A stretch of DNA of 64,000 nt from Mesorhizobium sp. B4-1-4 (GTDB lineage: Bacteria; Pseudomonadota; Alphaproteobacteria; Rhizobiales; Rhizobiaceae), in NCBI RefSeq assembly GCF_006439395.2, contig NZ_CP083950.1, positions 4,391,001 through 4,455,000 of the forward strand, read 5' to 3'. Made by a program: the position numbers and the translations under genes. Positions 52,167 to 60,522 of the stretch are shown here, in pieces; the first letter of the stretch is position 1; the number at the start of each line of letters is the position of its first letter. The notes beneath the pieces were generated by a model. The model was not told the origin of the DNA and ran no database searches. It saw only the letters and a program-made list of their open reading frames with translations.

Positions 52167-52267
52167 GCAATTCCAGGAAGAGTGTGCTCCTGTCTTCCGC
52201 CCGGAATTGCTTCGAAACAGAGAGATGGAGCGGTTCGCCATTTCGGTGAAACGGTAAGCCGCTCTGG
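52167..52267. repeat. Dispersed palindromic element, copy 5
   Basis: GCAATTCCAGGAAGAG to CCGGAATTGC (52167-52210), then AGAGATGGAGCGGTT and a second hairpin ending GCCGCTCTGG. It lies in the leader of the WYL-regulator gene. Confidence 0.75.
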
Positions 52268-52290
52268 AAACAACACCGAGGGACGACACG

Positions 52291-53010
52291 ATGCGCCGCG
52301 CCGACAGGCTCTTTCAGATCGTGCAGCATCTGCGTGGTGGCCGTCTGGTCACCGCGCAGAAGCTCGGCACGTGGCTCGAGGTTTCCGAGCGAACGATCTA
52401 CCGCGACATTGCCGACCTGCAGTCGACCGGGGTGCCGATCGACGGCGAGGCTGGCGTTGGCTACATGATGAGGGAGGGGTTCGACCTTCCGCCGCTGATG
52501 TTCACGCGTGACGAGATCGTGGCGCTGGTCGCCGGCGCGCGCATGGTGCGCGCCTTTGGCGGCGCCGCCATGGCGCGGGCCGCCGACGAGGCGCTGGTCA
52601 AGATCGGCGCCGTGTTGCCCGACGCCGAGAAGGACCGCATCGCCCGCACCGAGATCCACACCCCGATGTGGGTCGTCAGCGACGCCGCCCGCGAGGCGAT
52701 CGACCTGATCGAGCGGGCGGTCGAGAAGCGCCAGGTGCTGACCATCGACTATTGCGACGAGGCCGGCCGCGGCACCGCGCGCGACATCAGGCCACTCGGC
52801 CTGTGGTTCTGGGGCAAGGTGTGGACGCTGGTCGCTTGGTGCGAGATGCGCGACGATTTCCGCGCCTTCCGCATCGACCGCATCGCCTCGGTGGTCATCG
52901 CCGGCCGCATCTTCAAGCCGGAGCGCGGCAAGCAGCTTGCCGATTTCTACCGCGCGGTGGAGCGCAGCGAGGACTACGGCATGGCGCCGGACCGTGCGGC
53001 GCGAAGCTGA
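52291..53010 (+). CDS. HTH-WYL transcriptional regulator (YafY-like)
   Basis: 239 residues: an N-terminal HTH_11 domain (RRADRLFQIVQHLRGGRLVTAQKLGTWLEVSERTIYRDIADLQSTGVPIDGEAGVGYMM) and a WYL domain (ALVAGARMVRAFGG..., LTIDYCDEAGRGTARDIRPLGLWFWGKVWTLVAWCEMRDDFRAFRIDRI). WYL domains sense nucleic acid-type ligands. It may act on the two nearby palindromes (inference). A bidirectional terminator follows. Confidence 0.85.
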   Translation: MRRADRLFQIVQHLRGGRLVTAQKLGTWLEVSERTIYRDIADLQSTGVPIDGEAGVGYMMREGFDLPPLMFTRDEIVALVAGARMVRAFGGAAMARAADEALVKIGAVLPDAEKDRIARTEIHTPMWVVSDAAREAIDLIERAVEKRQVLTIDYCDEAGRGTARDIRPLGLWFWGKVWTLVAWCEMRDDFRAFRIDRIASVVIAGRIFKPERGKQLADFYRAVERSEDYGMAPDRAARS

Positions 53011-53025
53011 GAAAAGGATCCCAAT

Positions 53026-53054
53026 AAAAAAGCCCGCGCGAAGCGGGCTTTTTT
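53026..53054. terminator. Bidirectional terminator between the WYL gene and trcR
   Basis: AAAAAAGCCCGC / GCGGGCTTTTTT, a 12-bp stem with a 5-nt loop; T-tracts on both strands serve the convergent genes. Confidence 0.85.
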
Positions 53055-53072
53055 CATTGGTCTATCGCAATC

Positions 53073-53765
53073 CTATTCGTCGTCGGTGTCCTCGTTCTTG
53101 GACTTCAGCGCCGAGAGCTTGGCGAACACGGCATTGGCGTCAAGCTCGGCATCCTCGTCCTTCGGCTTTTCTGGAGCCGGCACCAGCCGCTCGGTCAGAG
53201 CCGCCGGCAAAAGCGTGTCGCCGACCGGCTGCGCCTGTTCGCGGCCGCGCGAGGCGCGGTTGACTTCCATGTCGAGGTCGATCTGCGAGGCGAGACCCAG
53301 CGTAACCGGGTCCATCGGTTGCAGATTGGCCGAGTTCCAGTGCTTGCGTTCGCGGATCTGCTCGATCGTCGACTTGGTCGTGCCGACGAGGCGCGAAATC
53401 TGCGCGTCCTTGAGTTCGGGATGGTTGCGCACCAGCCACAGGATGGCGTTCGGCCGGTCCTGACGCTTCGAAAGCGGCGTGTAGCGCGGCCCCTTGCGCT
53501 TGGATTCGGGCACCCGCACCTTGGGGTCGGAAAGCTTCAGCCGGTGGTTCGGATCCTTCTCGGCGCGCGCGATCTCGTCGCGGGTCAGCTGGCCGGTCAT
53601 GATCGGATCCATGCCCTTGATGCCTTGCGCCGACTCACCGTCGGCGATCGCCTTGACCTCGAGCGGATGCAGCCCGCAGAATTGCGCGATCTGCTCGAAG
53701 GAGAGCGCGGTGTTGTCGACCAGCCAGACGGCGGTCGCCTTGGGCATCAGCAGCGTATTGGCCAT
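53073..53765 (-). CDS. trcR: Cell-cycle transcriptional regulator TrcR (DUF1013)
   Basis: 230 residues: MANTLLMPKATAVWLVDNTALSFEQIAQFCGLHPLEVKAIADGESAQGIKGMDPI, RYTPLSKRQDRPNAILWLVRNHPELKDAQISRLVGTTKSTIEQIRERKHW is the DUF1013 pattern of helix-turn-helix type, with an acidic C-terminus. Conserved in alphaproteobacteria. The start at 53765 is chosen because the long upstream frame is not protein-like. Confidence 0.88.
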   Translation of the reverse strand: MANTLLMPKATAVWLVDNTALSFEQIAQFCGLHPLEVKAIADGESAQGIKGMDPIMTGQLTRDEIARAEKDPNHRLKLSDPKVRVPESKRKGPRYTPLSKRQDRPNAILWLVRNHPELKDAQISRLVGTTKSTIEQIRERKHWNSANLQPMDPVTLGLASQIDLDMEVNRASRGREQAQPVGDTLLPAALTERLVPAPEKPKDEDAELDANAVFAKLSALKSKNEDTDDE

Positions 53766-53911
53766 TTTAAAAAATCCTTCTCGTTCGCCCGCGTTCCCGC
53801 GCGGGCGGTGGTTTAGAGCCACCAAAATGGGAAATTCGCGGCTTGTATAACCGTTCCCTTGCTGTTTCGCAACGTTTTTGGATGCACCCACCTGAAACCA
53901 CAACCGAGCGG

Positions 53912-54140
53912 CTACCGGGATCGCTCCGCGCTCTTGAGAAGCGCGACAAGCTGGCTCTGCTGGCGCGTTCCGGTCTTGGCGAATATGCGTTCGAGAAAGG
54001 TTCGCCGGCCTTTTGGTGATGTTGGCGCTTGCCGCGGCCTCCATCAGGGCTCGCCCCGCAAAAGAGCCGAAGCCAGCGCGCCGCGGCTGGCGCCAGGTCG
54101 AACAGCCCGCCGAACGGCGCAGCGGCAGGATGTGAGGGAT
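53912..54140 (-). pseudogene. Relic of a LuxR-type regulator (C-terminal HTH)
   Basis: Minus-strand frames carry LFDLAPAAAR, ALMEAAASANITK and then FLERIFAKTGTRQQSQLVALLKSAERSR with a stop at 53912-53914. In order these spell a LuxR-family HTH (DLTPAEAR...G.S...AA...IT..T.R..L.RIFAKTG..RQ.ELV.LL), but in at least two different frames and with no start. The surrounding 53766-54356 region has no other gene. Confidence 0.5.
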
Positions 54141-54240
54141 TAGGGTGGCAGCCTGTGAGCGGCAGCCGGAACACAATGAACCGGACCAGGGATTCAGGTA
54201 TTGCCGCGCATGGACAAAGGCCCACTGGAACAGCCATTCG

Positions 54241-54274
54241 CAAAAAACAAACCCGCTGGACGATGTCCAGCGGG
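54241..54274 (-). terminator. Terminator for the 46-residue DUF1127 gene
   Basis: CCCGCTGGAC / GTCCAGCGGG stem with a GAT loop; on the minus strand it is followed by TTTGTTTTTTG. Confidence 0.75.
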
Positions 54275-54356
54275 CTCGGAACCGGAGACGACAAACGTCT
54301 GCGACAGCTCTACTTCCCGGCATGAGACCGGCCCTGCGGCCGGGTCACGCTTGAAA

Positions 54357-54497
54357 TCAGATCGCCTGACGGGCGATCCTTTCGATGTCGGCGCGGTTGA
54401 TGCCGAGGTCGCTGAGCTGACGTGCGTTGAGACGGTTCAGTTCGCGCACGGTCTCGTTGTACATGCGCCAGTTACGGAAAGCGCGGATCGGGTTCAT
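54357..54497 (-). CDS. DUF1127 protein, 46 aa
   Basis: MNPIRAFRNWRMYNETVREL then NRLNARQLSDLGINRADIERIARQAI, the canonical short DUF1127 (LSDLGINRADI). GGAGGACTATC precedes the ATG. Too short for most gene callers. Such genes are LysR (VtlR/LsrB-type) targets in Brucella and Agrobacterium; two strong dyads lie 78-113 bp upstream. Confidence 0.85.
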   Translation of the reverse strand: MNPIRAFRNWRMYNETVRELNRLNARQLSDLGINRADIERIARQAI

Positions 54498-54574
54498 GAT
54501 AGTCCTCCAAATGGGGTGTTCGTTTCGATGCTGCACAGATAGTCATCATCGATCAGGACTTGAACGGCCGATTT

Positions 54575-54610
54575 TGCATAGCAATGATGCAAATGCTGCA
54601 TTGCAGCATT
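54575..54610. promoter_or_regulatory. Tandem dyads upstream of the 46-residue DUF1127 gene
   Basis: TGCAT-N7-ATGCA (54575-54591, of the T-N11-A LysR type) and a perfect 19-bp palindrome AATGCTGCA-T-TGCAGCATT (54592-54610), immediately adjacent. Confidence 0.6.
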
Positions 54611-54790
54611 AAGCTTCTGTTCACTTTGTAAGCAAGGACGAAACGCCGAGAACGCGTCCCGATTCAGGTCAGGCCCGAGTCGAAAACGGCAGGCTCCGAG
54701 AACCTTGAGCGCAGCGTCCTAAAAGTACCTGAACGCCGGAAGCACGGGAGACTGCCGTTTGGAGGCCGGCCTCGCCTGGATCGATGCGTC
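54611..54790. other. Intergenic region, no gene seen
   Basis: 180 bp between the DUF1127 promoter and the 3' end of the quinone oxidoreductase gene; no frame with coding character. Confidence 0.4.
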
Positions 54791-55801
54791 CTAGCCGACG
54801 TCGAGCACGATCTTGCCGATATGATCGCCCTCCTCGATCCGCTCATGCGCCCGCCAGGCATCGGTAAGCGGGAAGATCATATCCATGACGGGAGCAACCT
54901 TGCGGGTGCCGAGCAACGGCCAGACCTGCGCTTCCAGCGCCGCTGCGATCGCCGCCTTGAATTCGACGGTGCGCGGCCTCAGCGTCGACCCCGTATGGGT
55001 CAGCCGCTTGACCATGATCTTGGAAAAGTCGGCGGTCGCCATTGCGCCGGCCTGAACGGCGATCTGGACGATACGGCCCTCGACGGCCGCGGCCTCGTAG
55101 TTTCGCTGGACATAGTCGCCGCCGACCATGTCGAGGATGACATTGGCGCCCTTGCCGCCTGTCGCCCCTTTCACCGCCGAGACAAAATCCTCCTCCCGGT
55201 AGTTGATCGCGCGGTCGGCACCGATCTTCAGGCAGGCGTCGCACTTCTCCTTGCTGCCGGCGGTGGTGATGACATAAGCGCCGAAGGCCGAGGCAAGCTG
55301 GATCGCCGTCGTGCCGATGCCGGACGAGCCGCCATGCACCAGCAGCGTCTCGCCTTTCTTCAGGCCGCCGCGTTCGAACACATTGTGCCAGACGGTAAAA
55401 TAGTTTTCCGGCACAGCGGCCGCTTCCGTGTGGGTGAAGCCGGCCGGCAGTGGCAGCACGCTGCCGGAGTGAACCTTGACATATTCGGCGTAGCCGCCAC
55501 CGGGGGTAAGGGCGCAGACCCGGTCGCCGATGCGCCAGCGCGATATCCCGTCGCCAAGGGCCGCCACTTCGCCCGACACTTCGAGGCCCGGCAGATCCGA
55601 TGCTCCCGGCGGAGGCGGATAGGCGCCCTTGCGCTGCTGCACATCGGGCCGGTTGACGCCGGCGGCATGCACCTTGATCAGGACTTCGCCGGGGCCGGGC
55701 TGCGGCACCTCGCGCGTTTCCGGTTTCAACACCCGTGGGCCGCCCGGCTCCGAGATCGTGATGGCCGTCATCTTCGCCGGAATTGTCTGTCCGCTCGCCA
55801 T
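54791..55801 (-). CDS. NAD(P)H quinone oxidoreductase, zeta-crystallin type
   Basis: 336 residues, a medium-chain dehydrogenase: VLIKVHAAGVNRPDVQQRKGAYPPPPGASDLPGLEVSGEV, GDRVCALTPGGGYAEYV, nucleotide motif LVHGGSSGIGTTAIQLA, and DMVGGDYVQRNYEAAAVEGRIVQI. No zinc-binding Cys set. Reduces quinones with NADPH. The start at 55801 (MASGQTIPAKMTAI) is preferred over longer frames. Confidence 0.88.
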   Translation of the reverse strand: MASGQTIPAKMTAITISEPGGPRVLKPETREVPQPGPGEVLIKVHAAGVNRPDVQQRKGAYPPPPGASDLPGLEVSGEVAALGDGISRWRIGDRVCALTPGGGYAEYVKVHSGSVLPLPAGFTHTEAAAVPENYFTVWHNVFERGGLKKGETLLVHGGSSGIGTTAIQLASAFGAYVITTAGSKEKCDACLKIGADRAINYREEDFVSAVKGATGGKGANVILDMVGGDYVQRNYEAAAVEGRIVQIAVQAGAMATADFSKIMVKRLTHTGSTLRPRTVEFKAAIAAALEAQVWPLLGTRKVAPVMDMIFPLTDAWRAHERIEEGDHIGKIVLDVG

Positions 55802-55923
55802 AGTATTTCCCGTCTTCCTCGCCGCTTTTCGATCGGCTGTTTGCATCGACGTCCCTGCCCTATGTATGCTCATTGCCAAATCAGGCAAATGGCCAATCTG
55901 GCGTGAGCAAGGGAGGAGCGACG

Positions 55924-56118
55924 ATGGCGATCTTCGACGACGAACCCAGGAAGAAGGCGCGCCCGCACGAGATCGGGCAGGACCTGGCATTGCTTTCCGC
56001 CGGCGAACTGTCAGAGCGCATCGGCATCCTGCGCGACGAGATCGCCCGGCTCGAGGCCGAACTCAAGGCAAAGGACAGCACCAAATCAGCCGCTGAGGCG
56101 CTGTTCCGCCGCGGATAG
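55924..56118 (+). CDS. DUF1192 small protein
   Basis: 64 residues: MAIFDDEPRKKARPHEIGQDLALLSAGELSERIGILRDEIARLEAELKAKDSTKSAAEALFRR is the DUF1192 pattern with a short coiled coil (LSERIGILRDEIARLEAEL). Conserved in Rhizobiales; divergent from the oxidoreductase gene. Function unknown. Confidence 0.85.
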   Translation: MAIFDDEPRKKARPHEIGQDLALLSAGELSERIGILRDEIARLEAELKAKDSTKSAAEALFRRG

Positions 56119-56205
56119 GCTGCAGGTCGAAGGTCCGCCGCCGAAAAGCCCGAATGGGACTGTCTTCAGACCTGCCTCCCTCCCAGAGTCCAGCCGGATC
56201 AAAAA

Positions 56206-57453
56206 ATGCTCGCAACCTACAGACCGATCCTTTCCCTGCTTCGCGGCACCGCATTCCTGCTGGCGGCATCCGGCCTGCACGGCCTGCTTTTGCCGCTGCG
56301 CGGCCAAGTGGAAGGCTTCTCGACTGCCTCGCTCGGCCTGATGGGCACGGCCTGGGCCGGCGGCTTCGTCACCGGCTGTTTCTTCGCACCGCGCCTGGTG
56401 CGCCGTGCAGGCCATGTCAGGGCGTTTGGCGCCTTCGCCGCGGCGGGCGCGATCATTGCGCTACTGACTGGCCTCGTCATCAATGAATCTATCTGGATCC
56501 TGCTGCGCGCCTTCACCGGCTTCACCATGGCCGGCGCCTTCATGGTCATCGAGAGCTGGCTGAACGAGAAAGCCACCAACGAGAACCGCGGCACCGTCTT
56601 CGGCCTCTATATGATGGTCACCTACGCCTCGATCATGGGCGGGCAGATGATCGTCGCCGGCGGCGACGTGAAATCGGCTTCGCTGTTCATGATCACCGGC
56701 ATCCTGTTCTGCCTGTCGCTGATCCCGACCGCAGTGTCGACGGCATCGTCCCCCAAGCCATTGCAGGACGTCAAGTTGGACGTCAAAAGCCTCTATGCGA
56801 ATTCGCCCGTGTCGGCGATCGCCTGCCTGCTGATCGGCATCGCCAACGGCGCCTGGGGCACGCTTGGCGCGGTTTATGGCGCCCGCATCGGCATCTCCAC
56901 CGCCGAGATCGCCTTGATGATGAGCCTGGTGGTGGTTGCCGGCGCCGCCATGCAGCTTCCGGCCGGGCGCCTGTCCGACAAGACCGACCGGCGTTTCGTG
57001 CTGGCCGGTGCCGCTTTCGGCGGTGCGCTGGTTGCGGTTCTCATCTTCCTGTTCGAGCCGCGCTCCGCCAGCTTCGTCATCGTGCTGACTGCCGCCTACG
57101 GCGCTTTCGCCTATACGCTCTATTCGATCGCCGTGGCGCATGCCAACGACCACGCCAGTGCCGAGGATTTCGTCAAGGTCTCGGGCGGCCTGCTGCTGCT
57201 CTATGGTTTCGGCACCATGATTGGTCCCTTGCTGGCGGCAGCGCTGATGGGCTGGATGCGACCGGAGGGCCTGTTCCTGGCCACCGCCTTCGCGCATTTG
57301 TCTCTGGCCGGCTATACCCTGCTGCGCATCAGCCGCCGCGCTCCGGTGCCGATCGAGGATCGCGACGCCTTCAAGACGCAACCGGCAGACCGCTCCGTGA
57401 CCCCGGAAGCATTGCGGCTCGATCCAAGAAGAAAAGCAGAAGCAAGCAGTTGA
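56206..57453 (+). CDS. MFS transporter (YcaD-like)
   Basis: 415 residues, twelve hydrophobic segments. Motif A-like FFAPRLVRRAGHVRAFG after helix 2 and SDKTDRRFVLAGAA after helix 8; ESWLNEKATNENRGTVFGLYM is typical of the YcaD/CynX-like MFS group. Substrate unknown; the C-terminal tail is polar. Confidence 0.82.
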   Translation: MLATYRPILSLLRGTAFLLAASGLHGLLLPLRGQVEGFSTASLGLMGTAWAGGFVTGCFFAPRLVRRAGHVRAFGAFAAAGAIIALLTGLVINESIWILLRAFTGFTMAGAFMVIESWLNEKATNENRGTVFGLYMMVTYASIMGGQMIVAGGDVKSASLFMITGILFCLSLIPTAVSTASSPKPLQDVKLDVKSLYANSPVSAIACLLIGIANGAWGTLGAVYGARIGISTAEIALMMSLVVVAGAAMQLPAGRLSDKTDRRFVLAGAAFGGALVAVLIFLFEPRSASFVIVLTAAYGAFAYTLYSIAVAHANDHASAEDFVKVSGGLLLLYGFGTMIGPLLAAALMGWMRPEGLFLATAFAHLSLAGYTLLRISRRAPVPIEDRDAFKTQPADRSVTPEALRLDPRRKAEASS

Positions 57454-57467
57454 GATTTGAAAAACTT

Positions 57468-57485
57468 TGCCTCACAAATGAGGCA
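57468..57485. promoter_or_regulatory. Palindrome overlapping the ArsR-type gene start
   Basis: TGCCTCA-CAAA-TGAGGCA, a perfect 7-bp-arm dyad ending at the first ATG of the regulator. Likely its own operator. Confidence 0.5.
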
Positions 57486-57487
57486 TG

Positions 57488-57748
57488 ATGTTTTCCGACG
57501 CCTTCATGGCGATCGCCGACCCCAATCGGCGCCATCTTCTGGAAGAACTTCGACGCGGTCCGAAGACCGTCAACGAATTGGCGGCTGGGCTACCAGTCTC
57601 GCGCCCGGCCGTATCACAGCATCTGAAAGTGCTGCTCGATGCCGGACTGGTCAACGCCAAGGCTGAAGGTACGCGGCGGGTCTACACGGTAAGCAACGCC
57701 GGCTTCCTGAAGCTCAACATCTGGCTCGATCAGTTCTGGGAAGCCTGA
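57488..57748 (+). CDS. ArsR-family helix-turn-helix regulator
   Basis: 86 residues (87 from ATG 57485): FSDAFMAIADPNRRHLLEELRRGPKTVNELAAGLPVSRPAVSQHLKVLLDAGLVNAKAEGTRRVYTV is a winged HTH of the ArsR/PadR-like type without an obvious metal site. Convergent with the SRPBCC gene. Confidence 0.85.
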   Translation: MFSDAFMAIADPNRRHLLEELRRGPKTVNELAAGLPVSRPAVSQHLKVLLDAGLVNAKAEGTRRVYTVSNAGFLKLNIWLDQFWEA

Positions 57749-57782
57749 TCCACATCGCCTGATCAGCAACGCACCTCGAAAA

Positions 57783-58247
57783 TCAGGCTTGCCCGTCCAG
57801 GAAAGCGCCAAGCGCGTCGAGCAATTCGCCCGTTCCATGCTCGCGCGGGGCTGACGTGTCGTGGCCGTCGAGGAAGACACCCTGCTCCGTCATCACAAGC
57901 CGCGTGCCCCCGCCTTCCGCCACGAACTGGATTGTCGCCAGCGACACCGAGACGCGGGTTTCGCCGAACAGCAGCTCATAGCTGTAGACGATGCGCCGGT
58001 CTGGCACGATGTCCTGATAGACCGCGTTGAAGAAATGCATCTGCCCATCGCTCGGACAACCGGCATTGACCTCTTTGCCGCCGACGCGGAAGTCCATTTC
58101 GTGGCGGCTGGGCGTCGGGTCGTGGGGATCGACGAACCAGTGCCGCTTGGCGTCCGGATCGCTGAACGCCGAGAAGACTTTCGCCGGAGCCACCGGGTAG
58201 CTCCGCTCGACGACAAAGGTGGAATGAACAACGGATCGTTCGGTCAT
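57783..58247 (-). CDS. SRPBCC/AHSA1-family protein
   Basis: 154 residues: VVERSYPVAPAKVFSAFSDPDAKRHWFVDPHDP, MDFRVGGKEVN and VYSYELLFGETRVSVSLATIQFVAEGGGTRLVMTEQGVFLDG, an Activator of Hsp90 ATPase-like (START-like) fold. Often co-transcribed with an ArsR regulator, as here (58539). Ligand unknown. Confidence 0.85.
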   Translation of the reverse strand: MTERSVVHSTFVVERSYPVAPAKVFSAFSDPDAKRHWFVDPHDPTPSRHEMDFRVGGKEVNAGCPSDGQMHFFNAVYQDIVPDRRIVYSYELLFGETRVSVSLATIQFVAEGGGTRLVMTEQGVFLDGHDTSAPREHGTGELLDALGAFLDGQA

Positions 58248-58265
58248 GGAGTGGGTCCTCGTTGG

Positions 58266-58525
58266 TCAACTCGACTGGTTCTGTGGAATGCAGACCCCGC
58301 CACGATAGGCAGCGCCGAAATAGACCTCGACGCTGCGCAGCCGGTCGCCGCGAAACGAGTGTCCGGCCAGCACCGGGCGAAATAGGTCGCGCGGCCGATG
58401 GCATCGTCACAGGGGCTGGTGAACGTGAAATCGTCCGCCAGTACCGTCTCGGCGACATCACGCTCATTTGCCTGGTAGATGGCAAAATAAAAGCGGATCG
58501 ATTCCGCTCTGCTTTTGGCGGACAT
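58266..58525 (-). pseudogene. SnoaL-like (NTF2-fold) protein with an internal deletion
   Basis: The N-terminus (MSAKSRAESIRFYFAIYQANERDVAETVLADDFTFTSPCDDAIGRATYFARCWP) and C-terminus in another frame (FRGDRLRSVEVYFGAAYRGGVCIPQNQSS, stop 58266-58268) belong to one SnoaL/NTF2-like protein, but about 35-45 central residues are missing. RBS GGAGG lies 7 nt before ATG 58525. Confidence 0.65.
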
Positions 58526-58538
58526 GGCCATTCCTCCT

Positions 58539-58874
58539 TCAGCTTTCGTCCTTGGTTTGCGCGAGGAAATCGCCGAGCCGATCCAGCCGGCGCTCCCAGG
58601 AGAGGCGACGCTCATTGATCCAGTGCTCTGCCGATCTCAGCGCCTGAGGCTCGATCTGGCACGTACGCACCCGTCCAACCTTTTGGGTGCGCACCAGGCC
58701 GCTCGCCTCCAGGAGATTGAGGTGCTGGACGACGGCCGACAGCGACATCGCCAGTGGCTCGGCCAGTTGGCTGACGGAGGCGGGGCCGCGCGACAGCCGG
58801 TCGACCATCTGCCGCCGCGCCGGATCGGCGAGCGCCTGGAACATCAGGTCGAGCTGGGCGGGATCGTGCAGCAT
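58539..58874 (-). CDS. ArsR-family regulator
   Basis: 111 residues: MLHDPAQLDLMFQALADPARRQMVDRLSRGPASVSQLAEPLAMSLSAVVQHLNLLEASGLVRTQKVGRVRTCQIEP, winged HTH. It heads an operon with the SnoaL relic and the SRPBCC gene; ArsR-SRPBCC pairs usually regulate the latter. Confidence 0.88.
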   Translation of the reverse strand: MLHDPAQLDLMFQALADPARRQMVDRLSRGPASVSQLAEPLAMSLSAVVQHLNLLEASGLVRTQKVGRVRTCQIEPQALRSAEHWINERRLSWERRLDRLGDFLAQTKDES

Positions 58875-58879
58875 CGCGG

Positions 58880-59536
58880 TCAGCCGTTGTTGTAGGGGAA
58901 GAATTTGAAGTAGGGCTGCGCCTCCTCGATCACCCTGCTGAAGGCGGGACGCTGCAACAGGCGGTCATGGTAGCGCTTGACGGCAGGATATTTGTCGCCG
59001 AACGGCTCGACCTTGTTGGCATAGAAGAGCGCGGGAGAAGCCGCGCAATCGGCCATTGTAAAGGTGTCGCCCATCGCCCAGGTCTTCGACCGCATCTCCT
59101 GCTCGATGATGGCGTAGGAGTTGCGCAATTGACCGCGCGCCTGCTCGACGCCGAACGGATCGGTCTTGTCCAGCGGCCGCAACCGATCGCCGACGATCTT
59201 CTGCATCGGCTCCTGCACATAGAAATCATAGAAGCGGTCGGCCTGGCGGACGGCCAGCGCCAGATCGATGTCGGCCGGAACGAGCTCGACCGGCCCTGGA
59301 TAGTGCGCGGCCAGATATTCGACGACGATGGTCGATTCCAGCACCGTGCGGTCGCGCGCATCGTCGCGCAGCGCCGGCATCTTGCCGGTCGGCGAAATTT
59401 TCAGGAAGGCCGCGCGCGATTGCTCGTCGCCGAGATCGACGATGACCGGCACGAAAGGCGTGGCGTTCTCGTAGAGCGCGATCAACGGCTTCCAGCAGAA
59501 AGAGGCCAGGGGATGGAAATGCAGCGTCAGGGACAT
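58880..59536 (-). CDS. Glutathione S-transferase
   Basis: 218 residues: LHFHPLASFCWKPLIALYENATPFVPVIVD (N-domain), SPTGKMPALRDD, ESTIVVEYLA and the C-domain with MGDTFTMADCAASPALFYA. Ends 5 bp from the start of the ArsR gene on the same strand, so possibly the first gene of that operon. Confidence 0.88.
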   Translation of the reverse strand: MSLTLHFHPLASFCWKPLIALYENATPFVPVIVDLGDEQSRAAFLKISPTGKMPALRDDARDRTVLESTIVVEYLAAHYPGPVELVPADIDLALAVRQADRFYDFYVQEPMQKIVGDRLRPLDKTDPFGVEQARGQLRNSYAIIEQEMRSKTWAMGDTFTMADCAASPALFYANKVEPFGDKYPAVKRYHDRLLQRPAFSRVIEEAQPYFKFFPYNNG

Positions 59537-59634
59537 TCTTTACTCGTCTGTTTCCGGTTCATCGGTGGCCGGCCGGCGCTTTCGCCGGATCAACACTGAA
59601 GCATTTACTTAACTATTGCGGCGAACTTCGTCCG

Positions 59635-60489
59635 TCAAGACCTGCCGCCGCCTCGGTTGGCGTGGACGTGGGCGACGATTGCCGCCGATATCTTCGTCCA
59701 GTCGTCCGGATGCAGCTCATGGCCGCCGCCTTCGACACGAAGGAGTTTCGCACCGGCGACCGCCCCTGCCAGCGCCTCGCCGTGCTCGATCGGAAAGATC
59801 GGATCCGCCGTGCCGTGAATGACCAGCAGCGGCGCCCTCATCTCGTGCAGGCGGCCATTCCATCGGTCGGTGCCCTTGAGCAGGAAATGATTGGTTGCCC
59901 TCAGGAACCCGCCGGACCTGATATAATCCTGTTCGATGAAAGCGCGCGTCCGGGCCGCATCGAAGGGATGCGCAACGCTGGCGATCGCCCTGGCATCCCT
60001 GACCATGAAGTCGATCACCTGGCGGCGGTCCGACCAGTCGACATCGGCGCCCTCGGCCGAATGCTCGGTATAGGCATCGCTCGGCCGCGGCAGATGCGAG
60101 GTGTCCATTCCCATCGGCGAGCTGCTGATCGTGGTCAGCGACGCGACGCGGGAGGGATGCTTGAGCGCCGCAAGCTGCGCGATCATACCGCCCATCGACA
60201 TGCCGGCGACATGGGCCTCGCCGATGCCGTGGCTGTCGAGCACACCAATCGCATCGTCCGCCATGTCGTCGAATGTGTAGGGCGGCGCGCCCGGCGGATA
60301 TTTGGTCGAGCGGCCGGTATCGCGATTGTCATAGCGGATCACGTAGAGCCCGGCACCCGCGAGCTTCCGGCAAAAGGCCTCCGGCCACCACAGCATCGAA
60401 GCCATTGCGCCCATGATCAGGAGCAGCGCGGGATTTTCACGGTCGCCGAAGGCTTCCGATACGATCTCGGGGCGATCGATCGCAGTCAT
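59635..60489 (-). CDS. Alpha/beta hydrolase
   Basis: 284 residues: LLLIMGAMASMLWWPEAFCRKLAGAGLYVIRYDNRDTGRSTKYPPG, nucleophile elbow GMSMGGMIAQLAAL (Ser), DPIFP (Asp) and GGGHELHPDDW (His). Divergent from the HxlR regulator. Substrate unknown. Confidence 0.87.
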   Translation of the reverse strand: MTAIDRPEIVSEAFGDRENPALLLIMGAMASMLWWPEAFCRKLAGAGLYVIRYDNRDTGRSTKYPPGAPPYTFDDMADDAIGVLDSHGIGEAHVAGMSMGGMIAQLAALKHPSRVASLTTISSSPMGMDTSHLPRPSDAYTEHSAEGADVDWSDRRQVIDFMVRDARAIASVAHPFDAARTRAFIEQDYIRSGGFLRATNHFLLKGTDRWNGRLHEMRAPLLVIHGTADPIFPIEHGEALAGAVAGAKLLRVEGGGHELHPDDWTKISAAIVAHVHANRGGGRS

Positions 60490-60522
60490 TTAGATCCTCC
60501 CATACTGATTGCATTTTGAAAT

